Positions 54,820 to 63,600 of a stretch of 64,000 bases of DNA are shown one piece after another. The notes beneath the pieces were generated by a model that worked only from the letters and a program-made list of their open reading frames with translations, did no database searches and was not told where the DNA came from. Source of the stretch: Palsa-1400 sp036501625 (lineage in GTDB: Bacteria; Verrucomicrobiota; Verrucomicrobiia; Limisphaerales; Palsa-1400); contig DASXZY010000069.1 of the NCBI GenBank assembly GCA_036501625.1, positions 39,936-103,935 on the forward strand, in the 5' to 3' direction. The translations under genes and the position numbers were made by a program. Each line of letters starts with the position of its first letter. The stretch's first letter is position 1.

Positions 54820-54837
54820 ATGTCAATCTTGTTTGGG

Positions 54838-55944
54838 CTAATTTCGTTTGTCGGCGGCAGCTCCGCTGCCCGGCGTCTTGGGATTAGGGCGGCTGACGTG
54901 GCGCAGGCGCTCGCGCAGCATATCGGCTCGCAGCAGGTCGCGTTCTTCGGCGGCGAGTTTCTCGGTGAATTGTTTTTGCAAATGCGCTGGCTGCGTGACG
55001 ACGAACAATTCGTCGATCAACGCCCGCTCCGAGGCGGGAAACTCGCCCAAATCGACTCCCAATCTCATCAGCGACAATAAATTCATCGTTTCTTTGGAGG
55101 CGATGCTGTGAGCATTGGCCAAAATGCCATAAGCCCGCCCCACGTGATTATACACAATCTTGGGCTTTTTTTCCACCAGCACGCTGCGGGCATTTTCCTC
55201 GTGCTCAATGATTTGGAGCAGCACCTTGTTGAGGCGCTCCACGATGTCTGTCTCGAACTCGCCCAGGGTCATTTGGTTGGAAACTTGGAAGACGTTCCCC
55301 AGCGCCTCGGTGCCTTCGCCGTAAAGGCCGCGCACGGCAAGCCCCAATTTGTTGACGGAGGAAATGATTTGCGTGATTTGCTCGGCCAGCACCAAGCCCG
55401 GCAAATGCAGCATGGCGCTAACGCGGATGCCGGTGCCAAGGTTGGTCGGACAGGCGGTCAAATAGCCCAGTTCGGGGCTGAAAGCGTAGTCGAGCCTGCG
55501 TTCCAATTCGCTATCGACTTGATCGATGGCCATCCACGCCTGGCGCAATTGCAGGCCGGGCCGCAAAGCTTGCATGCGCAAATGGTCTTCCTCGTTGATC
55601 ATCACGCAGAGCGATTCCTCTTTGTTGAGGACCAGGCCGCTGCCGGAACTTTTGGCGGCGTGCTCGCGGCTGATGAGGTGGCGCTCGACCAGGATTTGTT
55701 TGTCCAGCGGGCCGAGATTGTCCATCGTCTCAGAAAAGGCGCCAGTCAATTGCGGCAGGCTCTCCACGGCCGGGCGGATGATGTCCAAAGCTTTGACCCG
55801 CTCCGTTTTCTTGGCCCAGCCCGGAAAGGCCAGTCCCCGCAAATTGCGCGCCAGCCTGACCCGGCTGGACATCACGATCCGGTCATGGGGACCGGTGCGC
55901 CGGGCCGTTTCCACGGGCGGGCTGAGAAATTCGTGAATGTTCAT
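54838..55944 (-). CDS. mcsB: Protein arginine kinase McsB
   Basis: A 368-residue kinase of the phosphagen kinase fold that phosphorylates protein arginines to mark them for ClpCP. Visible active-site segments are VMSSRVRLARNLRG (ATP-binding Arg), VMINEEDHLRMQ (acidic loop contacting the target Arg) and ACPTNLGTGIRVS (catalytic Cys). The C-terminal domain (VRGLYGEGTEALGNVFQVSN) is complete. It starts 4 bases after the mcsA stop. McsB is best known from Firmicutes, where CtsR is its partner gene; no ctsR is present here. Confidence 0.96.
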   Translation of the reverse strand: MNIHEFLSPPVETARRTGPHDRIVMSSRVRLARNLRGLAFPGWAKKTERVKALDIIRPAVESLPQLTGAFSETMDNLGPLDKQILVERHLISREHAAKSSGSGLVLNKEESLCVMINEEDHLRMQALRPGLQLRQAWMAIDQVDSELERRLDYAFSPELGYLTACPTNLGTGIRVSAMLHLPGLVLAEQITQIISSVNKLGLAVRGLYGEGTEALGNVFQVSNQMTLGEFETDIVERLNKVLLQIIEHEENARSVLVEKKPKIVYNHVGRAYGILANAHSIASKETMNLLSLMRLGVDLGEFPASERALIDELFVVTQPAHLQKQFTEKLAAEERDLLRADMLRERLRHVSRPNPKTPGSGAAADKRN

Positions 55945-55948
55945 GATG

Positions 55949-56458
55949 TCATTTGGCAGTCGCGTGTTCGATCTGCTCCTTGGTGGACTTGATTTCGTCG
56001 CGCAAACTGGCGGCCTGCTCGAAATCTTCGGCCGTGACGGCCCGGTCGAGCTTTTTTTGCAAATGTTTCAGGCGCTCGGCCAAATCCCGGCCTTGGCGCA
56101 AGACCGCCGGCACCTTGCCAACGTGCTTGGTGCCTTTGTGCATGGACTTGAGGAGGCTTTCCAGTCCCTCGGCAAAAGTCGTGTAGCATTGGGCGCAGCC
56201 AAGGCGGCCGGCTTTCTTGAAATCAGCCTGCGTAAAGCCACAGCCGGGGCACCGGATGTCTGCCCCGCTGGCGGATTGGGCGATTTCCTGCGAGGCTCCC
56301 AAGCCCAAGAGCAAGTCCGCCAAGGAAAAGCTGGCGGGATCGTTGACCCCCTTTTGCTTGGCGCAATCTTCGCACAAGTCCACCTTCTGCATCTTGTCGT
56401 CCACAATCTGCGTCAAGTGAACCTTCGCGGGGTTCTGTTTGCACAACATACAGACCAT
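55949..56458 (-). CDS. mcsA: McsA, activator of the McsB arginine kinase
   Basis: A 169-residue zinc protein. Four Cys pairs (MVCMLC, LCEDC, RCPGC, GCAQC) build the two zinc-binding modules, and the C-terminal region carries a UVR motif (KLDRAVTAEDFEQAASLRDE). It binds and stimulates McsB. The leader on its 5' side contains an unusual hairpin with a mini-ORF. The upstream gene in the same direction is ilvE, 77 bases away, so a promoter or processing site in the gap is likely. Confidence 0.93.
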   Translation of the reverse strand: MVCMLCKQNPAKVHLTQIVDDKMQKVDLCEDCAKQKGVNDPASFSLADLLLGLGASQEIAQSASGADIRCPGCGFTQADFKKAGRLGCAQCYTTFAEGLESLLKSMHKGTKHVGKVPAVLRQGRDLAERLKHLQKKLDRAVTAEDFEQAASLRDEIKSTKEQIEHATAK

Positions 56459-56463
56459 AACTT

Positions 56464-56501
56464 CTACTCTAAAAGTAACATAAATTCTCCAAAAGGAGAA
56501 T
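56464..56501 (-). promoter_or_regulatory. Hairpin and 5-codon leader ORF before mcsA
   Basis: ATTCTCC at 56484-56490 and GGAGAAT at 56495-56501 form a 7-bp perfect stem with a 4-base loop. Read on the minus strand, the 3' arm contains GGAG, which is 5 bases before ATG 56481. That ATG opens the frame ATG-TTA-CTT-TTA-GAG-TAG (Met-Leu-Leu-Leu-Glu). The stem would hide this ribosome-binding site. mcsA itself starts 5 bases after the mini-ORF stop and has a poor site of its own. Confidence 0.5.
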
Positions 56502-56535
56502 GATTTTCACTTTTTCGTTTGTATCCTACGCCACT

Positions 56536-57402
56536 TTATATCGGTTCGCCAGAAACTTGGGTTAACTCCCGATACTGGGCCACCAACTTCTGCGTAACAG
56601 GCCCCGGTTTGCCCGTTCCAATGACGCGCCCGTCAATTTTCACTACCGCGATAATTTCCGCGCCGGTGCCTGTCAAAAAACACTCCTCCGCGTTGAAAAG
56701 GTCATAGCGGGTCAGGCTCGGCTCGCTCACTTCCAGGCCATTTTGCCGCGCCAGTTCCATGACCGCCCCGCGGGTGATCCCGTGCAGGGCGCCCGCTGAA
56801 AGCGGCGGGGTCAGCAAGTGGCCCTTGTTAATTATGAAGATGTTATCGCCGGTGCATTCGGCCACGTATCCTTCGGCATTGAGCATGATCGCCTCTTCAC
56901 AACCGCCGTTGAGCGCCTCAATCTTGGCCAGGACGTTGTTCAGGTAATTAAGCGATTTGATGGCGGGGTTCAACGCGCTGTGCAGATTCCGAGTCGTCGG
57001 CACGGTGATCAATTCCAAGCCGCGCTGGTAAAGTTCGGGCGGGTAAAGCTGGATTTTCCCGGCAATAATGATGACGGCCGGCTTGACGCATTTGTGCGGA
57101 TTCAATCCCAGCGTCCCCACTCCGCGCGTGACAACCAGGCGGATGTAACCGTCCTTCAGCTTGTTGCGCCGGCAAGTCTCCACGACCGCGCGCGAGACCT
57201 GCTCAGGTGTCATGGGAATTTTCAGCAGGATGGCCTTGGCGGAGTAAAACAGCCGTTCGACGTGCTCAGCCAGCTTGAAAATGCGCCCGTGGTAAGCGCG
57301 AATTCCCTCGAAAATGCCATCGCCGTAGAGCAACCCGTGGTCAAACACAGAAATTTTGGCATCCTTCTGGCTATAGTATTTGCCGTCGATATAAATCTTC
57401 AT
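56536..57402 (-). CDS. ilvE: Branched-chain amino acid aminotransferase (class IV PLP enzyme)
   Basis: A 288-residue transaminase that moves an amino group between glutamate and branched-chain keto acids. The fold-IV family features are FDHGLLYGDGIFEGIRAYHG near the N-terminus, SLNYLNNVLAKIEAL with the PLP-binding Lys in the preceding IKSLN, and EGYVAECTGDNIFIINKG for phosphate binding. D-alanine aminotransferase is a less likely alternative within the same class. ATG 57402 was chosen (MKIYIDGKYY); an upstream extension to 57438 has no family match. It precedes mcsA on the minus strand. Confidence 0.9.
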   Translation of the reverse strand: MKIYIDGKYYSQKDAKISVFDHGLLYGDGIFEGIRAYHGRIFKLAEHVERLFYSAKAILLKIPMTPEQVSRAVVETCRRNKLKDGYIRLVVTRGVGTLGLNPHKCVKPAVIIIAGKIQLYPPELYQRGLELITVPTTRNLHSALNPAIKSLNYLNNVLAKIEALNGGCEEAIMLNAEGYVAECTGDNIFIINKGHLLTPPLSAGALHGITRGAVMELARQNGLEVSEPSLTRYDLFNAEECFLTGTGAEIIAVVKIDGRVIGTGKPGPVTQKLVAQYRELTQVSGEPI

Positions 57403-57461
57403 CGCTTTAATCGCGCGCAAGGTACGTCCCTGCCCCATTGGATGAAAGCTAAATCAGGCGA

Positions 57462-57908
57462 TTATTTGACCCGGCGTTCCGCCAGAAAACGCATCACACT
57501 GTCGCGCGGCACCCGGTAGCGCGTGGCGCCGCCGATGTCCTCCAATATGCCATCGGCCAAGAGGTGGTAGATATGGTCCGGATCGCATTGCCACATGCGA
57601 GCCAATTCCGGGACTCTGAAGGAAATTTTCGTCTCTGGGGCGATCTCGGCCAGGAAGGGCGCCAGTTCGGCCGCGGGAGGGCGGCGCCGCTGCACGGCCA
57701 CAACCGAGGCCGTCGCCACGCGAAGGAAAAGGCGGTCGCCGCGATAAGAGAGGTCGAAGGCCAGCGGCAGGCGCCCGGCCTGGACATCGTGATAAATGCG
57801 GCGTTCCGTGCAATCCAAGAGGGTGGAGGCCTGCCAGACGGAACTGAAAGGCCGGCATTTGGCCAGGCTTTGATTGCGGATTTTAGCAGTATGTTCTCTT
57901 CTTCTCAT
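57462..57908 (-). CDS. Putative DNA-binding regulator with two excisionase-like HTH units
   Basis: A 148-residue protein without signal peptide. Two segments look like winged-helix excisionase-type DNA-binding units: SVWQASTLLDCTERRIYHDV with QAGRLPLAF, and RVPELARMWQCDPDHIYHLL with ADGILEDIGGATRYRVP. A basic start (MRRREHTAKIRNQS) precedes them. ATG 57908 was chosen because the extension to 58067 runs through AT-rich intergenic DNA and into the divergent gene. It lies back-to-back with the helix-turn-helix gene at 57993, with two operator-like sites in the 84-base gap. Confidence 0.72.
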   Translation of the reverse strand: MRRREHTAKIRNQSLAKCRPFSSVWQASTLLDCTERRIYHDVQAGRLPLAFDLSYRGDRLFLRVATASVVAVQRRRPPAAELAPFLAEIAPETKISFRVPELARMWQCDPDHIYHLLADGILEDIGGATRYRVPRDSVMRFLAERRVK

Positions 57909-57926
57909 GCAACTGTAACTGTTTTT

Positions 57927-57973
57927 ACACAAATTTGTGGTAATTGCAATATTTATTTCACACTTTTTTGTGG
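57927..57973. promoter_or_regulatory. Two ACAC-N6-GTGG operator-like sites between divergent regulators
   Basis: ACACAAATTTGTGG at 57927-57940 (containing the perfect 12-bp palindrome CACAAATTTGTG) and ACACTTTTTTGTGG at 57960-57973 share the pattern ACAC-N6-GTGG. Their spacing start to start is 33 bases, close to three helical turns, so two dimers could bind on the same face. They sit in the AT-rich gap of 84 bases between the two regulator starts, where they would cover both promoters. Confidence 0.65.
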
Positions 57974-57992
57974 GACGTGTAAGATATACGAC

Positions 57993-58859
57993 ATGCCTCA
58001 TAAAAGTGGATTGGTAGATCAACGAGAAATGGACATCGGCCGCCGCATCCAGCAGGTGCGCGAACACATCAACTGGCCCCAGCCGGCTTTCGCGGCCGAA
58101 TTGGATATTTCCCGCGACCGCTTGGCCAGCATCGAATATGGCCGAACTCCCTTGCGCTACCCCGTCGGCTACCGGCTATGCGGCCAATTCAGCATCAACC
58201 CGGAATGGCTGGCCAACGGCAAAGGCGAGATGAAATCCGACCTGGTCATTCCCGACTTGCCGATGCCCGAAGGGCTGCCGATTAAGTCGATGTTCAGCAA
58301 AATTTACGATCAAGCCATCAGCGGCAAGCCGATCGTCGTCAAAAAGCCCCGCCGGGCCTCGACCGTGGAAGAGGAGTTGGTGGTTAATTTTGACGCGACC
58401 ACATATATCGTCCGGGGCATTACCGATTTGCTGGCCAAGGAACGGTTCCGCAACGCGCTGGAAAAGCAGGAGTTCGCGCTGGAAGTGGTCAGCCACGCGC
58501 GCGACCTGGCCTTGCGATTGCGGCGCGATAAAACCAGCGAGCGAGCCTTGGCCGTCTCCAACCGCCGCAGCGACACGGCCAAAGTGGCGGAACTGGCGAC
58601 CATCCCCGCGCGCAACGCCAAAATGGTGGTGGTCCTGCGCGAAGGCATCCGCCGTCTCGAACAGGAGATCAACAGCCTGGACGCCGCTATGAAGGCTCTC
58701 AACCCGGTCGCCATCGACCCGGCCCGCCTGCCGCGCCCGGAGGCGTTGGAAGTCGTGCGGTTGGAAGGCGCCATGGATAAGATCGGCCAGCAAATCGAAG
58801 AAGCCGAACGGAAGGTTAAAGCGCTGCTGGCCAAGCGCCCGCCTGTAATGGTTGCCTAA
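57993..58859 (+). CDS. Helix-turn-helix (XRE-like) regulator with long helical C-terminus
   Basis: A 288-residue protein. Residues about 12-70 contain an XRE-type helix-turn-helix: IGRRIQQVREHINWPQPAFA, ELDISRDRLASIEYGRTPLR and FSINPEWLANGKG are the usual helix and 'INPEWL' pattern. The remaining 200 residues are strongly helical and basic, with long heptad-like stretches (EGIRRLEQEINSLDAAMKAL and DKIGQQIEEAERKVKALLAK) that may form a coiled coil for oligomerisation. ATG 57993 was chosen; ATG 58029 is an alternative. It is divergent from the excisionase-like regulator, and its 3' end abuts the remnant dehydrogenase. Confidence 0.75.
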   Translation: MPHKSGLVDQREMDIGRRIQQVREHINWPQPAFAAELDISRDRLASIEYGRTPLRYPVGYRLCGQFSINPEWLANGKGEMKSDLVIPDLPMPEGLPIKSMFSKIYDQAISGKPIVVKKPRRASTVEEELVVNFDATTYIVRGITDLLAKERFRNALEKQEFALEVVSHARDLALRLRRDKTSERALAVSNRRSDTAKVAELATIPARNAKMVVVLREGIRRLEQEINSLDAAMKALNPVAIDPARLPRPEALEVVRLEGAMDKIGQQIEEAERKVKALLAKRPPVMVA

Positions 58860-59260
58860 CGCGGACCAGCGTTTTCACGGCGCGATTCCCGGCGGACATG
58901 GCTTTAAACAGGCCGGGCAAATCGTCCAGCGAGGCTTCGCCGTCCACGAAATCGGCGGCCCGCACCCCGGCAAAACGCGCACGCGCCACACGGGGCGGAA
59001 TTGGCCGCCACGACCCGCTGACCGGGCTGCCACCGAGCGGCGCCCACGCCGACTTTGCAAATTGTGCCGGCGAATTCGTATCCGAAAACGGAGGGCGGAA
59101 TGACCATGCGCGCGTGATAGCCGCGCGTGAAGACCTTGAGGTCGGCGCCGCAGGTCAGGGCCGCTTCGATCTTGACGCGCACTTCGCCCGGCCGCAAGGG
59201 AGGCGGCCCGATGGATTGGACCCGGACATCCTCGCGGCCGTGCAGGACAGCGGCCTTCAC
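58858..59260 (-). pseudogene. Alcohol dehydrogenase remnant with internal deletion
   Basis: The N-terminal part (GTG 59260) reads like a zinc alcohol dehydrogenase: MKAAVLHGREDVRVQSIGPP, VFGYEFAGTICKVG and CGACAFCRG, the start of the structural zinc loop. It then runs out of family sequence. In a second frame, from about 58980 leftwards, the sequence RFAGVRAADFVDGEASLDDL and MSAGNRAVKTLVRV resembles the usual C-terminal end of this family. About 200 central residues are missing and the joined halves are out of frame. The start overlaps the DUF1501 stop in GTGA, so it was once an operon member. Confidence 0.75.
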
Positions 59261-60696
59261 GCCAGCAGCTTCGTCACCAGCTCGCCTTCCACATCTGTCA
59301 AACGAAAATCGCGCCCTTGGAAGTGATATGTCAGCTTGGTGTGGTCGAAGCCGAGCAGCCTCAGAATGGTCGCGTGGAGATCATGCACCGGCACCGGGTC
59401 CTCGGTGATGTTGAAACCGAACTCGTCCGTTTTGCCGAGGGTGAGGCCGGGTTTGACGCCGCCCCCAGCCAGCCACATGGTGAAAGCCTGCGGATGATGG
59501 TCGCGGCCCAGGCTGCGCCCAGCTTCCTTGTTGGTTTCGACCATGGGTGTGCGGCCAAATTCGCCGCCCCAAATGACCAAAGTATCTTCCAACATGCCGC
59601 GCTGCTTAAGGTCTTTGATGAGCGCGGCGCAAGGCTGATCGGTCAGGCCGCATTCCTTTTTGATGCCGCCGGTCACGTCAGAATGATGGTCCCAGGCTTC
59701 GTGAAAAAGCTGGACGAACCGCACGCCGCGTTCCACCAGGCGCCGGGCCAGCAGGCAGTTGTTGGCAAACGAACTCGCGCCCGGAACGGCCCCGTACATC
59801 TCCAATGTCTCTTTGGATTCCTTGGCCAAATCCATCAGTTCCGGCGCGCTGCTCTGCATCCGGTAGGCCATCTCAAAGGAGTTGATGCGCGTGGCAATTT
59901 CCGGGTCGCCCATCGTTCCGAGCCGCTCCTGGTTCAATTGTTCGAGCGCGTCCAGCGACCGCCGTTGCATGGCGGGAGTGACTCCGGGGGGATTGCTCAA
60001 ATACAGTATTGGATCGCCGCTGCGCCGGAATGGCACGCCCTGATAAACCGTCGGCAAAAAGCCCGCGCCCCAATTGCCGGAACCGCCGCTGGTGCCGCCG
60101 GCTGAACTCAGCACAACGAAAGCCGGCAGGTCCTTGGATTCGCTGCCCAAACCGTAACTGACCCACGCGCCCATGCTGGGACGGCCGAAGATGGTTGACC
60201 CGGTGTTCATGAAAATCTGAGCCGGGGCGTGATTGAAGGCCGGCGTGTTCATCGAGTTGATGATCGCGATGTCATCCACGACATTGGCCAGGTGCGGAAG
60301 GGTTTCGGAGAGTTCCGCGCCGCTTTGGCCGTGGCGCGAGAAATTAAAGCGCGAGGCGAAAAGCGCGGCGTCCGGCTTGATGAAGGCGTAGCGCTGGTTC
60401 TTGACGATTGCTTTCGGGATCGGCTGGCCGTCGTATTTCTTGAGGCCGGGGCAATGATTGAACAAATCCAACTGGCTGGGGCCGCCAGCCTGAAAAAGGT
60501 AGATGACCCGCTTGGCCCGCGCAGGAAATTGCGGGGGATGCGGCGCCAACGGATTGGCGGGCGCGCCGAAAACCTTGCTCTCCGACAGGAGCGAAGCCAG
60601 GGCCATCCCGCCAAGGCCGATGCCGCATTGGCGGAAGAAATAGCGCCGGGTTATAAATTTGCGGCGTTCATTCCAATGATGTTCGGCTTGATTCAC
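59257..60696 (-). CDS. DUF1501 protein (Tat-exported, sulfatase-like fold)
   Basis: A 479-residue protein of the DUF1501 family, common in Planctomycetes and Verrucomicrobia next to DUF1549/DUF1553 cytochrome proteins. A twin-arginine signal (RKFITRRYFFRQCGIGLGGM) predicts Tat export. Family segments include VIYLFQAGGPSQLDLFNHCP, LVIWGGEFGRTPMVE and DHHPQAFTMWLAGGGVKPG, which resemble alkaline phosphatase/sulfatase metal-site loops. GTG 60696 is supported by AAAGGAG at 60703-60709, 6 bases before it. This ribosome-binding site overlaps the end of the upstream cytochrome gene. Confidence 0.92.
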   Translation of the reverse strand: MNQAEHHWNERRKFITRRYFFRQCGIGLGGMALASLLSESKVFGAPANPLAPHPPQFPARAKRVIYLFQAGGPSQLDLFNHCPGLKKYDGQPIPKAIVKNQRYAFIKPDAALFASRFNFSRHGQSGAELSETLPHLANVVDDIAIINSMNTPAFNHAPAQIFMNTGSTIFGRPSMGAWVSYGLGSESKDLPAFVVLSSAGGTSGGSGNWGAGFLPTVYQGVPFRRSGDPILYLSNPPGVTPAMQRRSLDALEQLNQERLGTMGDPEIATRINSFEMAYRMQSSAPELMDLAKESKETLEMYGAVPGASSFANNCLLARRLVERGVRFVQLFHEAWDHHSDVTGGIKKECGLTDQPCAALIKDLKQRGMLEDTLVIWGGEFGRTPMVETNKEAGRSLGRDHHPQAFTMWLAGGGVKPGLTLGKTDEFGFNITEDPVPVHDLHATILRLLGFDHTKLTYHFQGRDFRLTDVEGELVTKLLA

Positions 60697-60699
60697 GTT

Positions 60700-63600
60700 T
60701 CACTCCTTTGTAATCGTTTCGTCCATATTGAGCAATACCCGCGAGACCATCGTCCACGCGGCTACTTTCACCAGATTGACGTCTTCCGGCGGGTTTTTTT
60801 CATCCGCTGAGGCGACCTTGACGGCGCGGACGGTTCGGTTTTCAAAGAAATCGTTTTCGTCATGGAGAAGGGAGGAAATGGCGGCCATTTCCTTCGCTCC
60901 CGGCTTGCGTCCGGTGCATAGCTCAAAGGCGTAATCAATCCGCGACTGATCATCCTTGCCTCCATGCTCCCAAACCCGCATGGCCATCGCCTGGGCGGCT
61001 TCCATGAACACGGGGTCGTTCAGCGTGGTCAGGGCTTGCAGCGGGGTGTCGGAACGGACGCGGCGCGGGCATGGCGATTCGCCCGTGGGCGCGTCAAAAA
61101 CCTGCAAGGAGGGATACGGCACGGAGCGTTTGACAAAGGTGTACATCGCGCGGCGGTAGCGATCGCGCGGCTTGGTTTCCCAGCGCATGGGCGCGCCGTA
61201 ACCGAGCGAGAGCACGCCGTCGGGAATCGGCGGATAAACGGGCGGACCGCCGATTTTGTCCTCCAGCAACCCGCCCGCAGTGAGGGCGATGTCGCGAATG
61301 CTTTCCGCATCGACGCGCACGCGCGGGCCTCGGGCCAGCAATTCATTGTAGGGATCGCGCTCCTCCATCGGCGCGCTCACGGCGGACGACTGCTGGTAGG
61401 CGGCGGATTCGGCGATGATCGTTTGAATATGTTTGACATCCCAGCCGGAATCCATGAACTCGCAGGCCAGCCAGTCCAGCAAACCAGGGTGCGAAGGCGC
61501 ATCGCCCTGCGTGCCGAAATCCTCCGAAGTGGCCACTAGTCCGCGCCCGAAAAATTCCTGCCAAATCCGGTTGACCATGACCCGGGCCACGGTCGGGTTC
61601 TTTTTATCGGCCATCCACCGCGCCAGCGTCAGGCGGTTGAGGGGCGCACCCTTGGGCAGCGCGGGCAGAATGGAGGGAACTCCCGGCGAAACCAAGGCGC
61701 CTGGAGATTGCCAGTCGCCCCGAATGAAAATGTGGGTTTCGCGGGGATCATCGCGCGCGGCCAGCACGAGCGTATCCGGAGCCGGGGGCCATTCGCTTTG
61801 TTCATCGTCGATTTTCTTGCTGGCCTCGGCCATGCGGGCATCGGTCAGGCGGTAAAAGCTGAATAGTTCCCGCTCTTGGGCCGGAGTCCGCCGCTCCCGC
61901 GGCATGGCCAGCAGTTCGCGCGCGTAAGCGCTGAGCGGGTCTGCCCGCAACGGATGCGGCGAGGTCGTGGCGGAAATGCGAAAACGCCCCAGCGTATGCT
62001 GCGACCCATAACTATGATTGATGGTGAACTTCAAGACCGTGCCGCCGTCGAAGCCCGCAGGCTCTTTCGTCTCGAAAACGGCCTGGCGGCTGCGATTCCG
62101 TCGGCCCGGCAGATCGTCCACCGCCCAGCCGGCCTTGTTGGTCAGGATGCCGTCGATGGCCCCCGCGACCGCAAATCCGGGCTGGGAAAAATCGGCGGTG
62201 GCATTTTGCAGGGGGACGGGTTGCCCTTTTGTGTTGGTTGATTCGGGCGCGGCCGTGACGCTGAATTCTGTCAATACGAAGTTTCCGTTGTTGGCGCGGC
62301 CCGGGCCGCAGGCAGGCAGATTCGCGTCCGCCAGCGCCTCCAGGCGAAATCCAGTGATGCCTTTCAGGCTTGTTTTAGCGGTGACGGTGTATTGGGAAAC
62401 ATCCGGGTTGGAACCTGTCGCAAGCAGCGAATTGTCGTCCAGCTTGGTAAATTTGGTGCCGACGCTCGCGTAGTAAGCCTCCGGTTCCAGCGCCGTCCAA
62501 TGGCCCGCCAGGGATTTCATATCCTGCTCCCACGCCTCCATTTTTTGCGGAAGGTCGCTGTATTGGGCTGCAAGCTGGTCTTCAATTTTGGTGATGTCGC
62601 GCTGAATGGAGGCTTGTTTGGCCTGCGCCTCTTTGCCCGGCACCGCCATCTCCGGCTCGTCGTCATTGTTAAGGAATGCGAAAAGCTGGTAATATTCCTT
62701 TTGCGAAATGGGATCGTATTTGTGGTTGTGGCACTGGCAGCAATTGAGCGTCAAGCCGAGGAAGGCCTTGCCCAAAACATCCATGCGTTCGATGATGCCT
62801 TCGTTGCGAAACTGTTCGGGGTCGATGCCCCCCTCCTCGTTGAGCATTGAATTGCGCAGAAAGCCGGTCGCAACTTTGTCGGCCAGGGTGGAGTCCGGCA
62901 ACAGGTCGCCCGCCAATTGGTCGATCACGAATTGGTCGTAGGGCATGTTGTTATTGTAGGCATTGATCACCCAATCCCGGTACGGCCAGATCGGGCGGGC
63001 CAAATCTTTTTCGTAACCGTTGGAGTCCGCGTAGCGCGCCACATCCAGCCAATGGCGGGCCCAGAATTCGCCATAATGCGGCGAGGCCAGGAGGCGTTTT
63101 ACTTGCTTGTCGAAGGCATCCGGAGAACTGTCCGCCGCGAAGTCGTTGATTTCCTTAATTGTTGGCGGAAGGCCGGTCAGGTCCAGGCTGAGGCGGCGCA
63201 AGAGGGTGGCGCGGCTGGCTCGCGGCGAAGGCCGCAATTTCTCGCCTTCGAGCTTGGCCAGCACAAAATCGTCAATTGGATTGCGCGCCCAATGTTTGTC
63301 TTTAACCGTTGGCACCGGCGGGCGCGCGGGCGCTTTGAAGGCCCAATGATGGCGCGGATCAATCGCTTTGACCGACGCGCTTTCCGGCCAGGACGCGCCC
63401 TGGTCAATCCACGCGCGCAGCAGCCCGATTTGCTCTTTGGTCAGCGGATCGCGTTTTTGAGGCATCATCATGTCCGGAACGGCGCCGGAAACGAATTGAA
63501 TCATGCGGCTTTCCGCGCTTTTGCCTGGGATGATTTCCCGCCCGCGCAGGCCGCCTTCCATGGCGATCTGTTTGTTGTCCCAGCGCAATTGGCCTTCATG

